This document shows, in pieces, positions 1 to 8,049 of a DNA stretch of 12,558 bases; the stretch's first letter is position 1; every line of letters starts with the position of its first letter. This stretch comes from Baffinella frigidus. Its lineage: Eukaryota > Cryptophyceae > Cryptomonadales > Baffinellaceae. Below the pieces are notes generated by a model. The model saw only the letters and a program-made list of their open reading frames with translations. It searched no databases and was not told the origin of the DNA. The stretch is taken from the NCBI GenBank assembly GCA_026770585.1, contig MU646384.1, positions 242,806 through 255,363 on the forward strand, read 5' to 3'. The translations under genes and the position numbers were made by a program.

Positions 1-520
1 CCCCCCACCACCACCCCCTCCCCCACCACCCGCCGGATGGTCCCCGCAGGATCCGTAGGGCGCTGGATCTCCAGGGGAGGCGTCGAGTGGAGGGCGGGGG
101 GAGTGAACGGCGTCGAGGGCGTCAGGGAGGAAGGAGGATGCTAGCTCCGGGACCAGCACTATCACGTGCGCGAACAGCGCCTCCGCCTACGGACCAGGGG
201 GGGGGGTGCGGGGTTTAATAAATTGTCGTACACGGCCGCGACGTGCAAGAGGGCGAGGTGATTAGACGAGCCGTAAGGGCACAAACACCCTTCACTTCAT
301 CGTGAGGTATTTCGGTTGAGTGCTTTCAGAGTTTCTCGGTTTCCGGGAAACCTGGTGCATATCGGGGGGTGACCGCACGATGAAAATACGAGAGATGGGA
401 GGGGAGGTGGGCGCACGCCTGCTCGTCACTCATCTCATGGGAGACCCCCTTCGCAACCCCCGACTTGCTGAGCCAGCCTTGCTGCCCTGTGCCCGGCTGC
501 ACGACCGCCCCCTGGCGGAG
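1..520. other. No supported gene
   Basis: Both strands have only short open frames with no splice-bounded protein-like block and no recognisable motif. The first 30 bases are a C-rich simple tract, and a G run lies near 197-207. I see nothing else that can be annotated. Confidence 0.5.
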
Positions 521-690
521 GGTGGAGGGCGCATTGTCAAGGGTCTGGGTCGATGAGGCCGGGGAAGCCCTGCACCCGCCCAGTGAAGCGCACTCGTTTG
601 CTCCGAGGGTCTGTGGCTGGGTGGAGGGCGCATTGTCAAGGGTCTGGGACGAGGAGGCCCGAGATGCTCTGGACCCACCCTCAGAAGCGG
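521..690. repeat. 99-bp tandem duplication
   Basis: The segment starting GGTGGAGGGCGCATTGTCAA at 521 recurs at 620 and diverges toward 690. The period of 99 bp is 33 codons, so any frame through the first copy continues into the second. On the plus strand the copies read VEGALSRVW followed by acidic and alanine-rich residues and PPSEA; on the minus strand they are proline/arginine rich. Whether either strand is coding is not decidable here. Confidence 0.7.
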
Positions 691-849
691 AGTAGGTGGC
701 CTTCTTCGGGTGGTCGGGGTTTGTTCTGGCGGTCTATGGTTGCTTCCCGGACATGACGCCCGGATTCGGGCGACATGCACCGTCGAAAACAGGCAATTTC
801 AGAGACATGGCGGCTGCACTGCATGCGGCGCTCTGCCGGGAGGAGCCAC

Positions 850-951
850 CTGGTAGCTGCTGAAGTGGCCGCGCGTGTGCCACCAGGGTTTCCGCGTGAA
901 TGCCGACGTTGGTGGGTCGATGATGAAGTCCATCAGGGTGCTTTGAACCTC
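850..951 (-). CDS. Candidate internal exon, unknown protein
   Basis: On the minus strand a 34-codon block lies between a CAG acceptor (just above 951) and CAG|GTGGCT (just below 850), in phase 0 at both ends. It reads EVQSTLMDFIIDPPTSAFTR and continues with a WW-containing tail ending in SSYQ. Codons of the form RNY are common, as in coding DNA. I do not recognise the family. It could belong to the same minus-strand gene as the blocks at 1249-1434 and 1504-1656, but the joins are not phase-proven. The opposite strand is also open in part, so this is a candidate only. Confidence 0.35.
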
Positions 952-1248
952 CTGCTTTGTGGAGGGTGGTAAGGATCCCACGGTGCTCGTTGCACCCATG
1001 CGGCAGGGTTGCTCCTTCCTCTTGCTGCTTGAGGAGCGCTGCCCGCCGAGACAAAAGACGAGAGTGGGACGTGGAAGCAGGAATTTCCGTTGCTAGAGGA
1101 GAAAAGGTGGAGAACGCAACAGTCCACTGACATGCTGCGGCTCCGGCATGTAGCCGAGGGCGGATGCTTCGGGTTGCGGCTTGGGGGCTCCTGTGCTAGA
1201 TTCAGGGTCCTAAATCCGGGGGGTGGAGTGAATGGTATGGGCTGAGGC

Positions 1249-1434
1249 CTGATTGATGCGCTGCTTCTCCTCAGGCCCCGCACTGAAGTAGTGCTCCATG
1301 TATGCCATGGGGTTGCTTTCCATCGTGAGAGGCGCACCCACATCCCCACACCCCGCCGGCGCAGCGGAAAATAAAACCGCTGCCATCGCCATCGCAGCGA
1401 CTCTGTTCCAGTTCCACAACAGTCGAAAACGCAT
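1249..1434 (-). CDS. Candidate 5' exon with signal-peptide-like start
   Basis: The minus-strand frame from an ATG at 1434-1432 begins MRFRLLWNWNRVAAMAMAAV. This is a basic start, a hydrophobic alanine/methionine core, then small residues and a cysteine (APAGCG), as in a secretory signal peptide or lipid-anchored start. It continues with SNPMAYMEHYFSAGPEEKQR up to an AATCAG near 1249, then loses protein-like character before a stop at 1210. The proposed 3' boundary has no GT donor (the next bases are GC), so the exon end is uncertain. Alternatively the ATG is internal and the true exon starts at the CAG acceptor about 30 bases inside. Function unknown. Confidence 0.35.
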
Positions 1435-1503
1435 CTCTGATAGCACGCAGCGCTTGCTTCCTGCCGCTTCGCCTGGGAGAGCTATCGCCGGAGCGTCCAG
1501 TAC

Positions 1504-1656
1504 TGGCCCCGCTCGGAAAATCCCCGGTGGTCCACCGCCATATCTCCCGCGAGAGCCCGATTGTTCGCTCCCCGCCCGTGGATCGGGTCTTTTTTCGGGT
1601 ACAGAAAATATTCGGCAACGAGTTTTTCTTCCTCGAGGAAGGTCTCGATGAGTGGC
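1504..1656 (-). CDS. Candidate exon, unknown protein
   Basis: The block lies between a minus-strand acceptor CTGCAG|G and a donor CA|GTACTGG. It reads PLIETFLEEEKLVAEYFLYP and continues with KKDPIHGRGANNRALAGDMA toward SERG. The composition is balanced and protein-like, but I do not recognise the family. The plus strand over the same bases is also open (VDRVFFRVQKIFGNEFFFLE), so strand choice rests on the splice-like ends and the neighbouring minus-strand blocks. Upstream in the same frame there are several in-frame stops, so any extension needs introns or decay. Confidence 0.33.
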
Positions 1657-2390
1657 CTGCAGCGCTGCTCGGAGCGCCTGCTTCTGCCCCTCGCGTCCCC
1701 AGCAACGCGAATCGCGGCCTATTCCTTCTGGCGCTTCCCCTTCGCCGAGTCCAACTGGATCACCGTGCGAGCGCCCACACCAAGATCCGCTGGAGGGGGA
1801 ACTTGCAGCCTCTTCCACGCCACACCGGGGAGGGGGCTGGTGGGTGCGAGGAGCCTCGTGAACGCATCTCACGGACCTGGACCCCTGAGGCAAACATCAC
1901 CAGTGCGCTCTCCGTCTGGAGCGCGGAGCGCGACGTCGGTGACGGGGACCTCGGACGATGGCGGGATCGCGACCTGGCCGCGCCGGGTCACTGAGGCGAG
2001 CAACGTGAACGGGCACGGCAGCAAGGGCAATTTCGCCCTTCTCGACACCATCCACCCCATCACGCGCGGGCCCCTCATCTACGCAGCCAAAACTGGCGCA
2101 TCCGCCCGCTACCCCTCCTGCGCCAGCGCGGCCAGCAACGCGCTCCTTGACGCGGACGAGCTGGATGGCATCTCACCAAACGGGGGGCGCGCACAGGATT
2201 CCCCGCCGGTGCGCCCCCCTTCGACGATTCCCACGTCTCTATGATGGGGGCCAAACTCAGTGCTACACTAGGCGTTCGGGATGCATGCCCTCCTAGTGCT
2301 GCCTCTCCTCTGTTGTCAAAAGGGGATCTTCGTCGATGTGAAAGGACGTCTTTTCCGGCCCGGCGCACTTGCCTCTGAGATATTAGTTCC
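1657..2390. other. GC-rich region open on both strands, gene unresolved
   Basis: No frame is convincing on its own. On the plus strand about 1990-2180 has a strong bias to C or G in the third codon position and reads GNFALLDTIHPITRGPLIYA and onward to a stop near 2244. The minus strand of 1869-2078 is also open. An in-frame stop separates the plus-strand frame from the Sel1 gene start at 2391. The plus block could be an exon of an upstream gene. I assign no function. Confidence 0.3.
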
Positions 2391-5300
2391 ATGACCTCTT
2401 CCCGGACAGACTTTTGTCTCACGTGGCGCGATGGTGAGCAGGTGCGGGCGGCAGCAGTGGCGCTGCTGGAGGCGCGAGGCGGGGAGGGTGTCGGGGTGGA
2501 GGGGGGGCGGGGCAGCAAGGAGGCGCAGTTTCTCGTGGGTGTCATGCTTTGGAAGGGCGAAGGCTTCAATCGCGATCATCAGCAGGTGTCTCCAGCCTTC
2601 CCAATGGGAAGCGTTTTGCTCCTAGAGTTCTCGGTTTACACCAAACGGCGGCCGGAAATCGATCCACTGTTGGTACAAATTGGGGCTAGAAAAACGATTG
2701 TGATCATTCACTTGGGAGGACTGGTGGGACCGTGTATGCGCTCTCTGGTCTGTGCGGTGTCCACTTTCCTGGAGGCTCCCACGACTGCAACCAACTCTTG
2801 CAGGTGGGTTACAAGTACAAAGGTCTTGGAGTCGTGCGGCGGGGCCTCAGACATATAGCCTCGGCGGGGGTGCATACACAGCGGCTGACACAGCGGCTGC
2901 ATACATAGCGGTTCGGTGGGGTTGCATACACAGCGGTTGTGCTGGTAGGAATTGCGGTGTGTCGCAATAACGGTCTGTGGGCACTCGCTCGGCAGGCGGT
3001 GCGGTTCTTCGAGGCGGCCGCGCACGGCCCAGAGGGCCATCCGTCCGCACAGTTCAATCTCGGCTACTGCTCCCTTAAGGGCCGCGGGTGACAACCCCCC
3101 CCCCTTACGTACGCGTACGCCATGGTTGACCAATCTCGCCGTTTCCTGCTACATACCCTGCCCGGGTCCGGCATCCGCACAGTTCAACCTTGGTTCGGCA
3201 TCCGTGCGCACAGTTCCACCTTGGCTACTGCTCCCTCAAGCGCCGCAGGTCAGAACACTCCCTAGCCCGGCCCGAGTTTTGTTCTGGCTCGTCCTAAAGA
3301 CGTTATGTTTGCCCTTTTATGCTGGCTTTATGCGCCTAAGATATTTTAATAACGAGCCAGAATAAAAGTCAGGCAGCGCTAGACTCCCCCGTACGCGTAC
3401 GCTGTTGAGTGGTCTCACCGTTTCCTGGTGCACACCCTGCTGGGTTGGTATCTGGTTTAGTCATCGCCCTGGTACAAACCCTGCCCGGATTAGTCATCAG
3501 TCGCGGCCCAGCGCGCGGGACGGGATCAACGAAACACCCCCCCCCCCCTGCAGGGTTGGTATCATTAAAGACGTTTCTCTCGTTTTGCACTCGGACGAAT
3601 CACAGGACAGGGTGCAGGTCGATCTCGCGTGTTGCGTGTCGACAGGCAGTGCGCCGCGCTCCTCACCCTGCACTTCAACCCCCAAACCCCAAACCCTAAA
3701 CCCTGAATCCTGGTGGGGGCAGGACCCGCGTGATGTCACCTCCTGGTGTGGGGGCCCTCAACCCCGCGGGTCTTCAACCCCAGACCCTAAACCCTGAACC
3801 CGCAGGACACGCGTGGACGCTGCGAAGGGTGTTGAGTGAATCCTCGCGTTGGCGAGGAACAACCCTATGTCCCTACGGCTACGGATGTTCTACCGTAGCA
3901 TCCCAGGGCTGAATCACGTTTTGGCTGTTTGCGAAATCCCTTTGTCGTTCAGGTTGTGGAGTGATCTCACTCGGTGGTGGGGGCAGGACACACAACCCTG
4001 AACCCTGCACCCGCAGGACAATCGTGGATGCTGCGAAGGGTGTTGAGTGGATTCTCGCAGCTGCCCGCGCTGGCGTCACCCAGGTCTCCCTCTCGCTCCC
4101 TCTCCTCCTCTCGCTTTCTTCCTCTCTTCCTCTTCCTTGCTCTTTCTCTCTCTCGCTCTCTCTCTCTCTCTCGCTTTCTCTCTCTCTTGCGCGCCTCCAC
4201 TCGACTTCAGGGGTGTTAGCGTGCGCGTCGATTGCGAGGGGTGCCAGCGCCTTGGGGGTTTAAGGATGCGCTCGCGCAGGCGTGACCCAGGTCTCTCTCG
4301 TGGGCGCCTCCTGTCTTCCCCAAGGGGGTTTGCGTGCGCGTCTCTTGCGAGGGGTGCTAGGAATGGCGTGATCCAGGGTTCTGCCCCCCCCCTTGCAGCA
4401 TCTACGCGCGTCCTGCCCCTACCAGCACGCGTTATCTGACCACCACCCCTCCTCAGCCATCTCCTCTCGAGTTCTGGGGGGTTAGCGCACGCGTCTCTTG
4501 CAAGGGGTGCTAGGGCCGTTGGGGGGTAATGACTAGGGGGCACAGGACTTGAGGCGTGAATGGCCAGAGTGGACATACATTGAAGGTTAATCATGGGAGT
4601 GGAGATACCAGCCCAGAGACACCCAGGGACTCCCTATGGACACACCAGGCCGACTGAGCAGGCGACCACGCCACGCGCTGAATTCGCCCAGATCGGTTTC
4701 ATCATCCCCAGACCGAATGAGTAGATAACTACGCCATACGGTGAATTCGTTCACGTCGTTTTTATCTACATCGTCAGTAACGTCGTTTTCAGCTACATCG
4801 TCGTTTTTAGCTATTTCACGTCGTTTTTAGCTATTTCACGTCGTTTTTAGCTACCTCGTATGTCAATTCCATGATCCGCAGGCTGAGTACGCAGCGGGGA
4901 ACTGCTTCCTGGCCGGGATCGGAGTCCCGAAGGACATTGATGCCGCAGGTCTCTTCACACAAACCAGTCCTCCGAACCCAAGAGATCCCCCAAAAAATCA
5001 CACAATGTTCGGGAAACATCTCTTCACAAACCCCAGTCTTGATAGAGACCTATATACCGATCAACACGGCCGCAAAGCATGCACCCCCGCCGGGGCTGTG
5101 TCTGAGCAGGACCTAGGGAGAGGTCATGTGCACGCTACCTTGGAAACCGGTTCCTGGCTGGGATCGGGGTCCCGGAAGAACGTTGACGCCGCAATTCACT
5201 TCAACATCGCCAGCCCTCCGAACCTCATAGTTTTCGTGCAATGTTCGGAAACTGATGGTTGCATGGGAAATGCGCGGTGAGAATTGTCAGGCCCGTGGTT

Positions 5301-5659
5301 TGGGTTGCGTCCTGGTACCAAAAACAAACCGGTGCAGTCCAGTGTGGCTGTACGCACGTGTGTGCATCCGGAGTCTGACTGCCTCTCGCGCGCGTGCCCC
5401 TCAGCTCCCTCACTGATGTAATATACGCCTTCACTGATGTTATATACGCTCCTTCACTGATGTAATATACGAATGCAGTTCTTCTCCATTCCCTAACTGG
5501 TGCACGAAAGCAGCCTGGTGGTATGCCCCCCAACTGTTGTACGAACGCCCCCTAAGAGTTGTACGAATCCCCCCTAACTGGTGTACGAACGCAGCCGAGT
5601 GGTACGAGAAGGCGGTCGCGAAAGGCTTCCAGCCTCACAAACAGCCGGTTGAGTCTTCG
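2391..5659 (+). CDS. Sel1-like-repeat protein gene, exons 1-5
   Basis: Five blocks join in phase with GT...AG introns: 2391-2585, 2996-3087, 4017-4083, 4882-4948 and 5595-5659. The product has three Sel1-like repeats of 36-38 residues. The first starts AQFLVGVMLWKGEGF and continues AVRFFEAAAHG. The second starts AQFNLGYCSLKGRG and continues DAAKGVEWILAAARAG. The third starts AEYAAGNCFLAGIGVPKD and continues AAEWYEKAVAKGF. These show the family pattern A-x-x-x-L/A-G...G-x-G...D...A...W/F...AA..G. SLR proteins are alpha-solenoid adaptors that bind other proteins; no enzyme residue is expected and no partner can be named. ATG 2391 was chosen because an in-frame TGA lies at 2376-2378; an unseen upstream exon is still possible. 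Introns fall inside repeats 1, 2 and 3 and exactly between repeats 2 and 3. Exons 6 and 7 are proposed separately. Confidence 0.78.
2586..2995 (+). other. Intron 1 of the Sel1-like gene
   Basis: The intron is 410 bp, with donor CAG|GTGTCT and acceptor CGGCAG|GCG, phase 0. Near 2870-2941 it holds short degenerate repeats of a CATACACAGCGGYTG-like unit. No other gene is seen inside it. Confidence 0.7.
3110..3442 (+). repeat. Direct repeat of about 50 bp in intron 2
   Basis: GTACGCGTACGC followed by a TCTCGCCGTTTCCTG-like stretch and a CATACCCTGC-like end occurs at about 3110-3160. It recurs at about 3390-3442. The two copies flank the decayed exon 2 copies, consistent with local tandem duplication of this part of the gene. 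Confidence 0.6.
3171..3250 (+). pseudogene. Two partial copies of exon 2
   Basis: The end of exon 2 (3040-3087) recurs twice. A short copy at 3171-3196 reads ATCCGCACAGTTCAACCTTGG, then breaks off. A longer copy at 3201-3247 still encodes AQFHLGYCSLKRRR and keeps a GT at the matching donor position. No acceptor and no front half of the exon are present, so these are most likely intronic relics rather than used exons. Confidence 0.65.
3670..3805 (+). repeat. Telomere-like tract ending at a relic 3' splice site
   Basis: Degenerate CCCTAAA/CCCTGAA units occur at about 3677-3707 and 3770-3800. The last runs directly into CCCGCAG (ends 3805), the acceptor of the relic exon 3 copy. The C-rich strand is the sense strand of the Sel1-like gene. 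Confidence 0.65.
3806..3853 (+). pseudogene. Relic copy of exon 3 with nonsense codon
   Basis: After GCAG at 3805 the sequence matches exon 3 (4017 onward) closely: GGACACGCGTGGACGCTGCG against the functional GGACAATCGTGGATGCTGCG. In the same frame the tryptophan codon TGG (4048-4050 in exon 3) is TGA at 3837-3839. Similarity fades after about 3853 and the donor is not conserved. Inclusion would end translation. Confidence 0.75.
3992..4016 (+). repeat. Short telomere-like tract forming the exon 3 acceptor
   Basis: AACCCTGAACCCTGCACCCG runs straight into the CAG of the 3' splice site at 4016. It occupies the place of the usual polypyrimidine tract. The relic exon 3 copy and exon 6 have the same arrangement. 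Confidence 0.6.
4084..4195 (+). repeat. CT-rich microsatellite at the 5' end of intron 3
   Basis: From the donor GTCTCC onward, about 105 bases are almost purely pyrimidine (CTCTCTCTCGCTCTCT pattern). A pyrimidine tract directly after a 5' splice site is unusual. Its complement, a GA-rich tract, lies at 8941-9050 in intron 6 of the same transcript. Confidence 0.85.
4211..4513 (+). repeat. Three copies of a 37-bp repeat with relic exon 3 ends
   Basis: GGGGTTAGCG...GAGGGGTGCTAG-type copies lie at 4211-4247, 4324-4360 and 4476-4513. Between copies 1 and 2, CGTGACCCAG|GTCTCTCTCG (4281-4300) repeats the exon 3 end and donor (CGTCACCCAG|GTCTCC). GGCGTGATCCAGGG at 4365-4378 is a weaker third version. 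A unit containing the exon 3 end plus following intron was duplicated in tandem. Confidence 0.65.
4650..4760 (+). repeat. 62-bp period direct repeat
   Basis: CCGACTGAGCAGGCGACCAC at 4650 recurs as ACCGAATGAGTAGATAACTA at 4712, followed in both by ACGCCA and GAATTCG. Two diverged copies lie in intron 3, upstream of exon 4. Confidence 0.6.
4754..4858 (+). repeat. CGTCGTTTTTAGCTATTTCA tandem repeat
   Basis: About five copies of a 20-bp unit lie in the last part of intron 3, ending about 23 bases before the exon 4 acceptor at 4881. The last three copies are nearly identical, so expansion is recent. The T runs supply a pyrimidine stretch near the 3' splice site. Confidence 0.8.
5142..5194 (+). 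pseudogene. Relic copy of exon 4, frameshifted
   Basis: GGAAACCGGTTCCTGGCTGG at 5142 matches exon 4 GGGAACTGCTTCCTGGCCGG and continues through GGGATCGGGGTCCCGGAAGA. One extra base in the PKD region shifts the frame, and the donor GCAG|GT is changed to GCAATT. The copy is therefore non-functional. It lies in intron 4. Confidence 0.75.
5408..5471 (+). repeat. Three-copy repeat TTCACTGATGTAATATACG
   Basis: Three near-identical units of about 20-23 bp (CTCACTGATGTAATATACG, TTCACTGATGTTATATACG, TTCACTGATGTAATATACG) lie in intron 4. They stand just before the relic exon 5 start. Confidence 0.8.
5491..5594 (+). repeat. Repeats carrying a relic exon 5 acceptor
   Basis: CCCTAACTGGTGCACGAAAGCAG|CCTGGTGGTATG (5491-5525) is a decayed version of the true exon 5 acceptor and start, CCCTAACTGGTGTACGAACGCAG|CCGAGTGGTACG (5573-5606). 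Two shorter related units (CCAACTGTTGTACGAACG, CCTAAGAGTTGTACGAATC) lie between them. The real exon 5 acceptor is thus the last unit of a small tandem array. Confidence 0.7.
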
Positions 5660-5898
5660 GTACGCCGCAACTCCCCAGCCACAAAACGATGCACGAATTT
5701 CACTCGGGAGGGCGGTTGGATTTAAGCTGTGCATCCTGGCGGGAGTGCATGCAAAATTGCAAGTCTATATTGTGTTTTGCACCGCGGATCGGCTACTTTG
5801 GGAGAAAACTTTTTGAGGACCCCTTGGATCTACAATCGGAGCTTAGGCGGTGAAAGCGCGAGGTGGGGTGAGTCCGGGAAACCCGATCTGCCCTTCCG

Positions 5899-6009
5899 CT
5901 TTGAGGGTTGTTGGAAACATATTTTCTCAGGGTTGCAGAAAATACAAACCCTCTCTTCCCATCCGTATCCTGCGACCCTGAGAATATGCGTTTTCTGCAG
6001 CCCTCAAAG
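5899..6009. repeat. 38-bp inverted repeat
   Basis: CTTTGAGGGTTGTTGGAAAC...CTCAGGGTTGC (5899-5936) pairs with GCGACCCTGAG...CCCTCAAAG (5972-6009), with a few mismatches and a 35-base loop. It lies in intron 5 and could fold as a hairpin in RNA or be a small foldback element. Confidence 0.75.
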
Positions 6010-6090
6010 TCACGCGCATGAATGGCGGGAGGCACTTCTCGTCACCGCATGTTTTTATAGGAAAACGGCTCCAATTTGTAACTTCGTGGC

Positions 6091-6158
6091 AATGAAATTT
6101 ACTACAAACAATAAGTTTTACTAGTATTATCAAAGTATCCGTGTAGTAATGTTCATTG
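6091..6158. mobile_element. MITE-like 68-bp element, copy 1
   Basis: The ends AATGAAATTTACTACA (6091-6106) and TGTAGTAATGTTCATT (6143-6158) are imperfect inverted repeats around TTTTACTAGTATTATCAAAG. The copy at 7239-7304 has the same architecture, and a 5'-truncated copy lies at 8631-8677. Similarity with the truncated copy extends past the right end (6116-6202 against 8634-8720). There is no transposase; the element is non-autonomous if mobile. It lies in intron 5. Confidence 0.6.
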
Positions 6159-6258
6159 AACCCCGTGGTTTTAAATTAAAACCGTTTTTCTTTGAGATTG
6201 GGCTTCATCGGACCTACCGGCACCGGAGACGCTTCGTTCGCCCGTGCCTCTCACTGTA

Positions 6259-6436
6259 AACCCTGAGCCCTAAAACCTGAACTCTACGCCCCCTCTACCC
6301 TTCACCCTTCACCCTACACCCCACACCCCAAACCTCGCACACCAAACGCTCAACGCTCCACGCTAAACGCTTACTACCTAACCCTCAACCCTTAACCCTG
6401 AACCCTGAATGCTGAACCCTAACCCGCACCCCGCAG
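6259..6436 (+). repeat. Degenerate telomere-like tract ending at the exon 6 acceptor
   Basis: About 178 bases are built from CCCTAAA-like units (AAACCCTGAGCCCTAAAACC at the left, ACCCTTAACCCTGAACCCTG at the right). The tract ends with CGCACCCCGCAG, the 3' splice site of exon 6. The C-rich strand is sense. Units are heavily diverged, so this is an old interstitial array rather than a chromosome end. Confidence 0.8.
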
Positions 6437-6511
6437 TCGGACGCGTGCCCGCCGCCGCGGATCGACTGGAGGCGCCACAACGGCATCCCCGCCGTCAGGG
6501 CCCGCACCAAG
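6437..6511 (+). CDS. Probable exon 6 of the Sel1-like gene
   Basis: A 25-codon block follows acceptor CCGCAG at 6431-6436 and can end at AAG|GTGCCG (donor at 6512). It reads SDACPPPRIDWRRHNGIPAV then RARTK. It starts in phase 0, matching exon 5 when that ends at TCG|GTACGC (5659). It ends in phase 0, matching exon 7 at 9492. The frame stays open past 6511 (VPRPDSNNHES...) to an alternative donor at TAG|GTCCCT (6564), which would end in phase 1 and require a further exon. The acceptor lies at the right edge of a telomere-like tract. The segment has no SLR motif and would be a basic C-terminal extension. Confidence 0.55.
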
Positions 6512-7238
6512 GTGCCGCGCCCGGACTCAAACAACCACGAGTCCATCTATTCACCCTTCCTAGGTCCCTACGGATATCCTACCGTAGGAAATCGTCCATG
6601 GCCTCCCCCGAGTCGGGCCTTGCAGAAAGGTTGGCATACCCCCCCGTAACGTACCACCTTTGAATCATTCGGCGTTTCCTTTTGGATAATTTGAGCAATT
6701 GCTGATACAGCCCAGGAACAATTTGAGCATTTCCTGTTGGAAAGCCTAGTCGGATCAGCTTTACCGTCGTGGTGCAGAATCTGTCATCAGTCCGGGTGTC
6801 GGGTCTCGCTGAGAGGTCCGTCAAAAAAGGTTCATTTCCAGGCTGGCTCAGCATGTGGGATTGATTCTGGATACGGTGATGAGGGTCGTGTGGCATCCTG
6901 TAATGACTTGGGTATGTCCTGGGGCGTGCTTCTGGGTTCAAGACAAGGGTTTGAATCCATTAGGTCGGGCGGATTTGTCCCAGGAGTCCGTTTATCATAC
7001 ACGCCGTTTATCCTGCGAGAGACGCGTCGGCCCGGGAGCCGTAGGACCTACACCTTGCCGCACACCGCAAGTTCCCTGCCCAATTCGCTGCGTTGCACTA
7101 TGAACACGTCCGTGGTGTGAGGACACACTCTTAGACCAGCCCGCCTCGGGCCGTTTCATCGACTGTATTCGGGGTAAAGTCCTCGACTAGTTCCTCCCAC
7201 TCATCCCAGAACATGTATTTTAAAACCCCTTTCTCTCT

Positions 7239-7304
7239 AACGAAATTTACTGCACAGATACTTTACTATTACTAGTATGATCCAAGTGTGTAGTAAATTT
7301 CGTT
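7239..7304. mobile_element. MITE-like 66-bp element, copy 2
   Basis: A perfect 13-bp terminal inverted repeat, AACGAAATTTACT (7239-7251) and AGTAAATTTCGTT (7292-7304), encloses TTTACTATTACTAGTATGAT and GTGTGTAGTA, matching the core of the copy at 6091-6158. No target-site duplication is obvious. Confidence 0.65.
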
Positions 7305-7833
7305 GGCAGATGCGCTATCTTGATACATTCTCTGATTCTTTGATATCAACACGTGAACGTCCTCGACAGGGTCCGGGCGGCGTGATCTTCGAGGTCCGCC
7401 AACCCTCCCCCCTCTAGGGTCCAGGGTCGGGAGTCTGCGACGCTCGAGGCCCGTAACCTGATTGTCTCGAGAGGCCCATAACCTGTCTCGCTCGGCAGGG
7501 TCCGAATGGCGAAGCCGCAGGGGGGAAACACAACAAGACAAAGCAAAATACGGAGGACAGGTCCTCTCCCGTGAACCCTCCCCGCATCGGATTACCTTCA
7601 TTGGATATATCTCTCGGGAAAGGGGGGCATCGCGGCGTTGCTGCTGCTATCAAACAGGTCTATATTTCTCTCTTTTTGTTTGGGCTCTCAGTCTTCCTCT
7701 GTGGGGGTGCATACGTGGCGGAATTGTTGGTATTATTCAAGGCAGGCAGCAGGCCACACAGCGGGCTGCGACGGGATGTTCGGCCCGAAATGGGCCGAGT
7801 TTCCGTTACCTTATCCGTGGGAACCCCTCCATG

Positions 7834-7921
7834 CCCCTACGGGTTGCCTACCGTAGGGTCCTAGGTCGTATCGCTTAGGGGTTATTCAAAATCCCTTCGA
7901 AGACCGCTGTGTGGAGAGAGG
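7834..7921. repeat. Long inverted repeat A, left arm
   Basis: This 88-bp arm begins CCCCTACGGGTTGCCTACCG and ends CTGTGTGGAGAGAGG. It is about 90 percent identical to the reverse complement of 8383-8470. The outer end carries a small palindrome, CCTACGG...CCGTAGGG. Confidence 0.85.
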
Positions 7922-7953
7922 ACAGTGCGTTTATGCCGGATCGAAACCAAGCA
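7922..7953 (+). repeat. Direct repeat D, copy 1
   Basis: GTGCGTTTATGCCGGATCGAAACCAA-like sequence recurs in the same orientation at 9064-9093 (GTGCGTTTATTACGGATCGA). It adjoins arm A. The same-strand orientation differs from the inverted blocks around it. Confidence 0.75.
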
Positions 7954-8049
7954 GGGAAGCGGCATTAGTCATGGCATCTCATGTGGCCTTCAGGGAAGGG
8001 CATACACGGTGGCCATGTTGGTTGCGACCCGTACTAAAAGGACTGTCCC

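Noticed and set aside
5408-5594. CRISPR-like array
   Set aside because: Short units recur, but spacers are absent or irregular, the units overlap a splice acceptor, and the window is eukaryotic.
6196-6261. Plus-strand LGFIGPTGTGDASFARAS as a P-loop exon
   Set aside because: It resembles GPTGTGKS only superficially, lacks the lysine, and partly lies in the repeated flank shared with 8634-8720.
6259-6436. Chromosome end
   Set aside because: The telomere-like units are heavily diverged and are followed by coding sequence and further genes, so the tract is interstitial.
6737-7120. 128-codon plus-strand open frame as a gene
   Set aside because: It has no recognisable domain, no convincing codon bias and no splice support. 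It lies inside the putative last intron.
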